From Malurus cyaneus samueli (taxonomy: Eukaryota > Chordata > Aves > Passeriformes > Maluridae), in contig CM019237.1 of NCBI GenBank assembly GCA_009741485.1, forward strand, positions 43,921,724 to 43,985,723: 64,000 bases of DNA, written 5' to 3'. Below, piece after piece: positions 49,401-61,400 of the stretch. Position 1 is the stretch's first letter; the number at the start of each line of letters is the position of its first letter. The translations under genes were made by a program, and so were the position numbers. The notes under the pieces were generated by a model. It ran no database searches. It saw nothing but the letters and a program-made list of their open reading frames with translations, and had not been told where the DNA came from.

Positions 49401-52400
49401 TCAGTGGATATCTGTATCTTCCAAGCTAGAGACAAAAACTCCATATACAGTAAATCAACAGTAATAAAGCATTTTCTTCAGGACCTTGGTAGAATCTGTT
49501 GATATGGCTTTGGGGAACAGCTCTGGTCAAGCTCCTGACCCTTGTGAAGAATTATTGGCTTGGAGGCAGCACCTGGGTCCTTTGCGGACTGCCTGAGCAG
49601 AAGGCCAGGTCTGAACAAGCCCAGGAGACCAAACTTTTCTCCTTTTGTTTAGAGACAGGCGCTTCCTTAGTCTGGGATTAAACATGTTCTGTGATGGGTC
49701 TTGTCACCGCCCAGTCCTGACATTACCATGGAGACTGTTGGGATATGTCAGCCACTCAGGGGTTACTAAGCCCAAACATCAGAAGTTCTGCAACCCCTCC
49801 CTCTCTTCTCTTGGCCAAAGCAGGGTAGCTCAGTTCTGTCTCCTTTTTGTTCCCAGGAATGACCCACGAAGATATTGTTCAGGAGTCTAAGAAGTACTGG
49901 CAGCAGATGGAGGCACATGCCAACAAACCAGCCAACAGCGTGGTAAGTAAGGTCCATCTAGGGCTTGGAGCGTGGTTTTGCTCCCCAGAGTTCCAGCCCT
50001 TTCTCTCTTTTCCTCCCACTGCTGTGCCTTACAGATCCCAGGCAGAGCAGACTGGCCACTGAGGAGGAGGACAGCTGAGCTTTCCCTGTTGCAGTGCTGG
50101 TGTTGAGCCTTTTGCCTTGTTTTGCATTGTTATTATCTGCTCTGTTCCCTGCTGGGGTGAAGCCTGCAGGTCACTGAGGTCAATACACAGAGAATGATGC
50201 TTCCTGTGACACCTTGTTGGTGAAACTGGGAGATTTTGGGGCAGTGGCCACATAGTAGGGACTCGATGTGTCCTGCTGCCCTTTAGTGGACAAAGGATGA
50301 CAGAGCAGTTTGAAGGGCTCATGACCTACAGGACTGATCTAAACACAGGAGTGGATGGGACTGGCAGCTTGGGTGCTGTTGAGGCTGGGCAGAAACCTCA
50401 GTAGTGTTTTACCAGGAGGAGGTTGGGAGCTTTGCCTTTTTTTTTTTTTTTTAAATGACAGTAAGATAAATGGACAGCTGTTTTCCTGTAAGCCTTGCAG
50501 CTTCAAATTCACCTTTGGAGGTGTTGGAAGAACAAGCTGTACAGCAAGTATGGTCAGAGCATGTCCTCTGAAGCACATGGAATCTGGATGCTAAGTGAAG
50601 ATTCCTCTTCTGTCTGCTGAGGCTTGCATGGGGCAGAGGATCAATAAATGAAATGCCAGAGCCTGCTACATTCAGGGCATGGGCAGAGAGTTACAGTTTC
50701 TGGGCCCTCTGGTCAGTGCTAGGATTGATGACCGGTGGCAAAGTTTGGCTGCGCCCCACAAATGCCTGTGACAGAGCAGGATTGCACCCTCCACCTTTCC
50801 AGGGTGCAGAGGCAAACCAGCAGCCATGTTGGTTCAGTCAGAAAGTGCCTACCAGCAGTAACACCAGCTGTCTGTAGGGATTGGCAGCCCGGCACTGGCA
50901 CTGGCGCTGTGCAGGGAGACAGTCAACTCAGTCAGATGCATGTGTTTGTAAAAGCTCATCATGGCTTTGGCAACAGCATGTCCTCAGCCAGAGGGGTGTG
51001 CTTTGGGATGAGACCCTGGCTTGCTGCCAAAGACCCTGTGGGCAGGACTAGCTATCTGTTGAGAGATATTTATTTTTGCCATTGTTCTCTCCTGTCCAAG
51101 CAGGCTAACGTGACTCAGAGTTTTCTCAGCGTCCTTCTAGCTTTCAAAGTTGGCTGCCTGGCAAAGACAGCTTCCCAGGAGTGCTGTAAAAACAGACCCC
51201 CTTCTTCCCACCATCCCATATGATCCACTCTCACTTCAGTGCCCTCTGGTCAGCGGAAGCAAAGATGTTCTGGGGATTTTGCTGCAGTTCTGTCACAGCT
51301 GCCAGTTGGACTCAGCACCTGGGGCTGTCCAGTTGTGGAGAAAGAGGCAGGCAGCATGCAGGGGCCCAGTAGCTGTGACAGTGAAGGTCAGGAGACTTAG
51401 CAAGAAATGAAAAATGAAGATACACTGCTTGCCAAGCACTTGCCAGGTATCTTGCACTTGACCACACAAATCTGGCCTCAGTGGCTGCTGTAGGAGTAAA
51501 CCCGGTGGCCGCAGATTGAAGAGACAGTCAGCAGGAGGGGCTGCTGTAGGGAGCTGGGTGTCATCCCATCACATCCCTGCAAACTGAGGGATTTGTAGTC
51601 CTCCTTTTTTCTGTTTTTTGAGAGCTGTTTTGTTTTTTTTCCCCTAGCCAGCTGCAGAATCTCCATGAAAGCTGACCTCAGATTTATCAGTTTAAGCTTG
51701 GAGGGGAAAAAAGAAGTCTTCAATAAGAAGTACTTGCACCTAAGTACTGCTTACTTGGTTAGGTGGCTGAGTAACCTGGGCTCCTCATAGAATCCCATGA
51801 GGCATGTGGCTCCTCCAGAGAACATTTCAGTATCACTGAGAGGGGTTCCTCTCAGCTGGGAGACATGAGTGGCCATGCAGAGTCAGTTGCTTTCTGCAGA
51901 GCCTGAAGTGGAGAGCTGTCATGCCAAAGACTTGTATTTATTTGGTTGCCATGGTGCATTGCTAACACTGTATTATCTGGCTTCATAGCAAGGGGTGGTG
52001 CCATAGCCCACGGCACTTTTGCCTGGCTTTGTCTGCTAGAGCCTCATGTGATATAATTTCCACACTGTTGGTTATCAGCAGCCTGCCAGGTATGTGTCTT
52101 GCCATTATAAATAGAGTCATGTAGCATTAACAGCAGCAGCTTTGATTTTTTTGCTTGGCTCCTAATCCCCTGTGAGCATACATGTCCACTGGATTGACCA
52201 GCAGTTTGCATGACTCGGATGAAGAAATGCACAGGGCTTCTTCTGGTTAAAAATTTGTCGAAAAAGCAGTCCAGATTATCAGAACTACCTGAGAGGTATT
52301 TTCTTTCTCTTTGATCTATTGTCCCTTCTGGAGACACTGAGTTTTTAGTTTTGCAGGGTCAGTAGGTTTGAGCAAAGCTTCCTGGCTGTTCTCAGAGATC

Positions 52401-55400
52401 TGTCACCAGGATAGGATGGATTTGATTAAAGGAAGTATGCCAGGAGTGCCACTTTGTTACTATAGCTTATAGGTTTGACGCGTCAGTAGTGAGGTGTTAC
52501 AGAGTTTCCTTTGGAGACCAAGAAGAGATTAAAACTACTGTTCAAAGGCCACACATCTGAGAGTGTGGCCTTCCATGATAGCCCAGGTCTCAACTCTGCT
52601 CATCCCACAGCCAGCCACTTTGATGTGTTCTTGTCACCAGCACAGGTGACAGCTCCCAGCAAATGATGAATGAATCATGTACTGGGAGCTACCAGAAAGG
52701 TTGTTCTTGCAGACGAGTAGGCCAGAATCACTGCTGGTTTTCAAAAGAGGTGCTGGTTATCTTGGAGGGTGCTTTTGCTGGGACATCAGAGAACTCATGG
52801 CCTCTTGTAGTCAGCACAGGCAAGTTCAGCTCCCCGGTTAGCTTTTCGCAGAGGACCTTTCATATGTCAGCTCTGGTTCTCCAAAAGACTAGGTCTGGAG
52901 GATGCAGAATGGCAGATGATAGCTGATGTGGCATCTCCTGGGAGATGCTTTGATTCTGTGTTGCCTGTACTTGCTGTTTTCTCTTCACCAAGGGATGAAC
53001 ACAGGGTCCATGCTGCTGCTGATCAATTGCTGGCAGAAACCTGCTCTTCAGGGACATGGCATACATGTCTGTTTATTGTGAGATGCTCATGGTTAAAGTC
53101 AAAGCATGGCAGGTGGGACGGGCTGCTGATGTGGTTGACAGAGAATTGTTTTGCTGGTTCATGACTTTTGTGCTTCATGGCCAGCTCAATGACCGGGGTG
53201 TTCTCTTGTGCTCTGACAAACTCCTATGCCCAGGGCCACTTGCGTCCAGTCAGGTTTGGAAATGAACTGGAGATACCAGTCTCATGTCTTCCAGTGGTGA
53301 TACAGAATGCAAACAGCTTTCCAGAGATTTGCTCAGAAAACAGGGGAAATGAGGCAGCAGTGATATGAGACTGGCTCCTTTTATTTGTTTTCCTTCTCCA
53401 CAGTCTGTTAATCATAATTCCAAACCAGCCTTCTCAGCAGAGGTGGGGGCAATAAGTGCAGTGGCTGAGAAGATGTGAAATATGTTCATTGTACCTCTGT
53501 CCACTCTGTCCAACGACTGTGATTTAACTGCTTGTGAAACCCAGTGTAGAGGAACTGTGAGAGATGGAAACCTGGCCAGAAATGGCTTGGAAGGATATCA
53601 ACAAGAGGACCCAGCTCTGACTGCATGGTGTCAAATGTTAGCTGTGACACAAGCTTCTTTGTCCAAAAGCAGGAGTTTCAGGTCCTGCGTTGTGACATGG
53701 TCTTGCTTCCTCCCGAGGGGGCTCTCTCAGCTGTGTGACTGAATGCTCTCCACAGACAGAGTGGGACATGGATTGCCCTCCCTGCTGGGAAGTGGAGATT
53801 AAGCTCTGGGACAGGTCTCACAGAGCTTGTCTGTACACGGAGATACACTGCAGGGGTTTCACAGCCAGGGCTGGTCACTGCTGAAAGTTGCCAGGGTGTC
53901 TGTGCTTTTGGCCAGATGTCAAAGTCCAGAAAATCATGCTGAAGCAAGCAGTGGTTTTGCTCCTGTCTGGTATCTCATCAGGCCACCAGTTAACACTGGC
54001 AAAAGAGAGCTGATTTAATCTGGCTTGTCACTGGCACACGGGCATGCGAGGAGCTGCCAGCGTCTCCATGGCAGGTTTGGAGGGTGCATTTTACCTCTGT
54101 TTGCCTGAGGCTGTGGTTCTTTTCCCCAGGCTTCTTCCCGGACTCCCACATCAAGCACCTTTGACCTCCAGATGAAATTTGTGTGTGGCCAGTGCTGGAG
54201 GAACGGACAGCTGGTGGAGCCAGACAAAGACCTCAAGTACTGTAGTGCCAAAGCCCCCCACTGGTGAGCAATGCAACCTTCTTTTTCCTCTACCCCTCTT
54301 TCAGGGCAGGAGTTTTTCATCCTTCTTTCTCCAGGGCTGCATTTGGCATCTTTGGAAGAGGCTGTAAGGTTTCCTAGCAGCCTCTCACTGCTCAGGGTGT
54401 TTGTCACTATAGCAGGCATTGCAGATGGAAGCTGGAAAACAGCTATCTCTCTTCTTTACTGTGTATATTTGCTGCCAGCGTTGCGCAGACTGTTACTCCT
54501 GACACATGCAGTCCGGCTCCCACAATTCCCTTTTCTCCCAGCTGCTATAATTTCTTCTTAGCAAAGTCACTAACAGTGTTCTCCTTTGCATGTGTTTATA
54601 CTCTGAGCTATTTGCTGATGTCTGTCAGGTCACTATTAGCAATGATTCAATGCTACCTTTTAAATTAGTTTCCCTTTGCTCTTTCATTGCTTTGGTTGCT
54701 CTTCTATGATGCATGTCATGTCTGTTTGCACCTCTTGACTCCTTGCGGCCCCTGAGAATGTTCGGTGTGATAGAATCATTGAATCATAGAATAGTTTGGA
54801 CTGGGAGAGACCTTTAAAGGTCATCTGATCCAGCCATCCTGCAGTGAGCAGGCACATCTTCAACTACATTGCATTGCTCAGAGCCCCATCCAGCCTGACC
54901 TTGAATGTTTCCAGGGATGGGGAATCAGACACCTCTCTGGGCTGTGCCAGTGTTTCAATATGATCATCACAAAAAATTCCTTCCTTGTATCTTGTCTGAA
55001 TCTACCCTCTTTTAGTTTCAAGCCACTACCTGTTGTCACAACACTACAGGTCCTACTAAAAAAAATTGTTCCCATCTCTCCTTTAAGCCCCCTAGAAGAG
55101 AAATATTGGCTAGGAAGTCACTGTTTGGTCATGGAAGCTGTGGCCTGTCTCACCCAGCCAGCCTGGAGGGATAGGATGAAAGGGTTTATAGGACTTCTCA
55201 TCCTATAACACAAGTCACAAAGGCACAATCCAGCTTCCTATTGCAAATGTAAGACTTTTGCTGAAGAAGAGACAGAAGCAATAGCTTCTGGAGGAAGCAA
55301 GGAGGTGAGGATTGCTTCCTGGGATGGGAAAAATGACACCTCTTTATGCAGCTGCTGAATACAGATGGGGTTTTTGCTCAGGGTATCTACTGGTGATTGC

Positions 55401-58400
55401 TTGCTGGAGCTGCAGGAGAATTAATACTCCTGGCACTGTTCATAAGGCAGTACTTGTAAAGACTTGCATTTCTATTGCACCTTTCAAGCAGAAAATATTT
55501 CCAAGTGTTTTTCATGGATCTGATTGCACAAGAATTGGCTGTTTCAAAGGGTGGAATGTAGCTGTTTAATAATCTGTGGTGATGTCATGTGAGATTTGGG
55601 GGAGATTTTTGTGGCTTTATGAGAAAAAGTACCACAAGAAATAGGTAATACATACCTAGGAGAGAAGTCCTCCTAAAACAGCTTTCTTATGGCTTCTCCA
55701 GCATAGATGTGCATGTCTAGGAGCAGCCAGATAGTGCAGGGACAAGCTGGACAGGAAAATCTGCTCATCTCTCTGAGGTAAAGAACCGTTGTTTTGCTCT
55801 TCCTTATGCCTCTCTTGATTTATTCTCTCTTCTTCAGCTGGACAAAAGAACGTCGTGTCCTGCTGGTGATGTCCAAAGCAAAGAAGAAGTGGGTGTCTGT
55901 CCGACCATTGCCTTCCATCCGCAACTTTCCACAGCAATATGATGTAAGCCCTATGCCCAGCACGACCGGGTGCCCTATCCCTTTCCCTTTCACCATGGTG
56001 CAGCGCTTTGAGGGCTGCTCCCTTGAAGACCTGTTCAGGGAGGCAAGCACATGATGGCTGAGATGGGAGGTGAGGACAGACTGATGGCAGCAACACACAA
56101 CCTGCAAAAAGATGGAGCTGAAAAAGGAGCAGCACCCATTTAAACCACTGGGCACGCAAATGCGAGTTTCCAGTGTTGCTGCTAATACATCTCTCGCTGG
56201 CACAGGGTTTGGCAGTGAAATTTAAGATTCCCCTTAGGTCAGGGTTTCTCAATGTGGATGAGAGGCGAGATGCTTAGGAGAAGCCTGTCCCTGCTTTTGC
56301 TGTGACTGTACCGCTATAGATTGTGAAACTTGCTTACAATGGGTTTTGAAAGCAAAACTAAGAAGTCAGCTAAAATGCCACTTGCTGTGAGGAGAATTAC
56401 AGACATCCAGCCTCCAACATCAGCCCCAAATGTGGTGATAGGGAATTTCTCCCTCCCTCTCCTTTTCTTTTTCCCTGAAAGGAGAAAGCTCCTTCTCCCT
56501 ACCCTATAATAGGTCCTCCTCTTGTGCTGGGAGCTGGGGAGAAGAAATGATCAGTAAGTAAGATGCTTGGGAAGCTTCTCATTTTCTCTGGCATGATGCT
56601 GTGGGTAGCTGTGTGTGCACTAGTGTGGTCTAAGCAACCTATAAAGCCACTCTTCACCCACTTAAAGATGGCTGGAGAATGAGTCACCTTTGAGGACCTG
56701 CAGCTTGATCAGCAGGAGACATTATTGGGTCAATCCAAGTTGCTCCCTACTGTTTTGCCCTGTGCTTGCACCTGGTCACCTATGGAAATGGCAACAGGTG
56801 CTGAACTACCTGCATGCTTATGTCATCTGGAAACTGAGGAAAGGAAGCATGAGTTATAGATATAAAGTGTTCCGTTTGCAATCTCTCCTAGATGCAAATT
56901 AATGCCCTGGCTGGTTATCGAACCCACTTGCCCCTCTAGCGAGGCCTGATTGTGCAGATGCTATTTTTTTCTCTGTCTTTTAACAGTTGTGTATCCATGC
57001 ACAGAATGGTAGGAAATGCCAGTATGTGGGCAACTGCTCCTTTGCCCACAGCCCTGAGGAGAGAGAAATGTGGACCTTCATGAAAGAAAATAAAAGTGAG
57101 TGGGGGAAATGTGGGCCAAAGAGTTTGGGGAGAGGGAAGAGGACATTTGGGCAGTGGATGGAGGGTCTGTTAAGATATATTCATGACAACAGAGATGGAG
57201 CTGGACAAGGCTGCTGCCATGAGTTTAGGCGGGATTATGGGGCAGGTCTGTCTTCAGCTGCTCTTTTCTTAAATGTGTATGTATCTCTTGAGTCCCTTGC
57301 TGCGGAAGTGCACATTGGTCTATGTCTCACATTGCTTCATTACTACCCTTCCTTTCTGCACCACTTTTGAATCCACACTGTGCTGTCCCTCCAGCTGGCT
57401 GCAGTGTCCCAGGCCTAGCTCCATATGGAGCTCTGCCAAAGCACCAGTCTTGGCCTGTAGTTGCTTCTATATATTTCTTGTCTGTCTTCTATCTGTCTTG
57501 GCTATCTCATCTATTTCTGTTCAAATCCCTTGCTCCTGGGCTGCGACACTCCCTGCTCATGGCATTGTATTCAAAGGGGTGGAGTTGAGATCCTGAATGA
57601 GAACATCTTTGGGTGGTGCATTTGTGGAGGAACTTGTCTGTATTAAATTATGCAAGTTTACCTTTTGAGGGATAGCTGGGGGGTTGTCCAGCTTTGTGGC
57701 AGAAATCCTTCTTTATTCTGACCAATAGGAAGCTGGGAAGGAAAGGCCAGTTGTCTAGGTGCTCACCTGCCTCTGTGGGAACTGCTGGAAATCTGAAGGA
57801 TTTCAGGCCTGCCCTGAGTTTATTTGGTCCATATGATTCTGTGAAGGGTCCTTCTCTCTGCTGAGCCAGACTTACTTGTTACAGTTCAAAAAAGCACATC
57901 AGACCAGTCTACCAGTGGGTAGATTGCTCAAACACAAAGGTGAATCTTCAAACTACAGGGGTTTCAGTTTGAGGAAATTTGCATTCATTATCCCCGATTG
58001 CCTCAAGTTCCTCAATTACCCATTTAGCAAGGAGTAAATCACTAATTCATCACACTTAGAGTATCATATAAATGTCTGCAAACATTTATGTTGCCATAGC
58101 CTCTTTCAGGAGTGATCTTGGAAAGGCAGATGTGTAGGTAAAGCTTCCACCTCAAATTTCCTTTCCCAGAGTATGCTGAGTGGCTTTTAAATCAAAAGCC
58201 GCAAGAGACATTGACTACAGTCCTCTGGGCAGGTTTTGAGCTTGGAGCTATCAGTAGGTCTTCCTACTCTCTGCAGTGCTTCCTGTGGCCAGCTTGCTTA
58301 AGGGCACTCCTCCCTCTCTAGTGCTGAGGGTGAAGCTTGGGTTTAGAAGGAAGAGATGGATCTGAAACCGGCCCCTGCCTTAGCTTCCTGTCTGGAGTGA

Positions 58401-61400
58401 AATGTCTTCTGAGGTTAAGCAGAATCAGGCCTGATGGCGAATCATCTTGTAGGGTGAATTCCAAGGAGATCCTGTGGCACTCTGCCACCTTTCTGAAGGT
58501 GGCAATCTGAAAAGTTTGTTTAGCTGCAGTCACAGTTGTCCCTTGACTGATAGATGACACCCCCCAGGTGGTGTGGTGTGAATTTGGTTCCTCTCCCCAG
58601 GGGTCTCATCTGAGGAGGTGACATGGAGCACAAGCCCTCAGTCTGGTGCTGCTGCACAGGGAGGGGAGGGCTGCCCAGCATTTGTCCTTTTCTCAGTTTG
58701 TACACAGGGTGGGAGGTTGTCTGAGTGGTTTCTCGTGTCGCCTTTACACAGTACTAGATATGCAGCAGACCTATGACATGTGGCTAAAGAAACACAATCC
58801 TGGGAAGCCTGGAGAGGGAACTCCACTCACCTCACGAGAAGGGGAGAAGCAGATCCAGATGCCCACGGACTATGCTGACATCATGGTAATAAGCTGATCT
58901 CCTGTCCTTCATTCCTCCTCCTCCTCCTCAGTGCTGCTAGCCTGCCTCTCTCCTGTGCTCCAGGTGGGGCCAGCAGGGACTGCATTGCTCTGTGAAACAG
59001 AGCTTGTACTAAAGTAGGTTAAATGGACGGCTTGGAGCAGCACAAGAGCAGCACAGCTGAAGTGGGAAGAGATCGACCTGGGGTCAGCAAGGCTCTGCAA
59101 TGGCTTTTCAGTTAATCCTCAAGTCATTAGGAATCTACCTCAGGTTCCCTTTTGCATGGGCTCAGCCTCTCTCCAGGGTTCCTGCCTGCTCCTGGGCAAG
59201 CTGGCAAAACCATTGCAGGCCTGTCAGAAGAGGGAGAAGCTTGGAGAAGAGCCAGCACAGAAGCCTTGGAAAACTAAGGCAGATGTGCCTCCTTAGGCCA
59301 AGAGTGGTGCTGGTGTAAGGATCTATGCTACTGGAGAGTCCTGCACTGCCTATGAACCTGGGGACTTTGCAGTGAGACCCCACTGGGCCATCAACAGGGA
59401 CGGGGGGATCATGTCAATGAACTGAGCTGCCCTGTGCCCTGAGCCTGTTTGAGCCATAGGTAAACTCTGACAGAGCATATCCTTTGTCCCTCTTTAGTTT
59501 CAGCACAATTCCCTAAAGATGACATGGCAGAGAAATGTGGGTAGTCACAGACTGAGCGGAGCTTCCAGGATGCTCTGGGAGGAGAGGGGGAGAGGCAGTG
59601 CGTGCACGAGATAGGCCAGTGGATGTGAATGTTATTGCACTGACTGGCCTTTTTCCCTGTTTGCACTGGTTAGATGGGCTACCACTGCTGGCTTTGTGGG
59701 AAGAACAGCAACAGCAAGAAGCAATGGCAGCAGCACATCCAGTCGGAGAAGCACAAGGAGAAGGTCTTCACCTCAGACAGTGACTCCAGCTGCTGGAGCT
59801 ACCGCTTCCCCATGGGTGAATTCCGGCTCTGTGAAAGGTACCGTCATCTCATCTCCCTCCTGTGCTGCTGCAGAGGGACAGGGTAACAGGCCCAGGGCGT
59901 CTGTCATGCCACCTCATCCTCTCACAGAGTTCTTCTGCATGGAAGAGGAGTGGGATGAGATGACACGTTTCAGTGACAATGAGGCTGCTGTTGGATCCCA
60001 GAGGTGCTCAGCCACAATATTGAGGGGTAAAAACACATTCCTGAGCACATGTCTTTAGAAAAGGAGAGTTTCATGTCTGCACCTGTACCCTTCATAGCCA
60101 GAATGCTCTCAGGTCTCAGGCTGTTGGCCAGTCCACTTGACCGAATGCTTGGGGGAATCCCAGGTGCCTTATTCAATGGTTTCAATATCTCATACCTTTT
60201 GAATCAGCACCTTAAGGTGTCTTTAGAAAGCTTGTGATAGTTTAAAATGCCGTTTTGGTTAGAGAGAAGGCTCTGTCATTTGTGCTGGTTTCCTGGCTTT
60301 TCCTCTCTTGCACTGGTTTTGACTCATCGCTGCTGGTCCAGTTTCAGCTCACATTTTTGTGTGCTCTTGACTAAATCCCCTTCCAGCCACTGGTCTTTTT
60401 GATGCTCTATTTTTTTCCCAGCCTTGATGCCCTTCCCACCTGCACGTGTGTTTGTAGGCGAATCACCTCACCCTTAAAAATGAGAGCTCATAGCATGTTT
60501 CAATGGGTCCTGATCAAGTATTCCAGACAGGGAGCTCAAACCCTGGCACTGGACACTGGGGGTGCCCTCCTGACTGCATTCCTTGTGCCGGCAGGTTCCA
60601 GAAGAACAAGGCCTGTCCTGAAGGAGAGGAGTGTCGCTACGCCCATGGGCAGGATGAGCTGACGGAATGGCTAGACCGGAGGGAAGTGCTGAAACAAAAA
60701 CTGGCCAAAGCCCGCAAGGACATGCTGCTCTGCCCCAGGGATGATGACTTTGGGAAATACAACTTCCTATTGCGGGATGATGTATAGTAAGGGCTGGGGG
60801 GAGTCTGTCAGCAGAAACACAGGGTGGGTTTTCCGAGTGGCAGTAGCAGGGAGAGTGAGATCTGTGTCTTGCAAAGATAACTTTTACTTTTCTTTAGTTT
60901 TAAGATTATGAGATGATGATTTATTAATGGTGAATGAATTCATGAATTTAATTCTCATTGGCCAGCGAACACCATGCTCACTGAGTTTGTGATCCATCTT
61001 TTCTCTCTTCTTTCCCCCAGATTCTCCTTCCACTTCATCTTTTTTTTTCACTGTCCTTCTTTCAAAGGAATTAATTGAGTCTATACTGGGCTGCAAATCA
61101 GAGATTTTTCTCCTTGTATCATTCTTCTTTCAGTTCAGAGTATGACTGTGGAGGTCTGTAGGACAAAGCTGAGATAGAAGTCCAGAAAAGTTGTGGGTGC
61201 CCCATCCCTGGAAGGCTGGGATGGATAGAGCTCAGAGCAGCATGGTCTAGTGGAAGGTATCCTTCTAAATGACAGGGGGATTGGAACTAGATGGTGTTTA
61301 AGGTTCCTTCCAACCCAGACCGTTCTATGGTTTTATGGCAACTGGTGAAAAGGTGATCATGAATTTCACGTGTTCCTTTTCTCAGTGCTGCAGAGTAAGC

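Noticed and set aside
51775..51810. A short CATAGAATC-like match to the CR1 tail.
   Set aside because: Only about 10 bases match and there is no body of the element beside it.
55656..56252. A 198-codon minus-strand frame overlapping the exon at 55838-55943.
   Set aside because: It is the antisense shadow of a strongly conserved coding exon.
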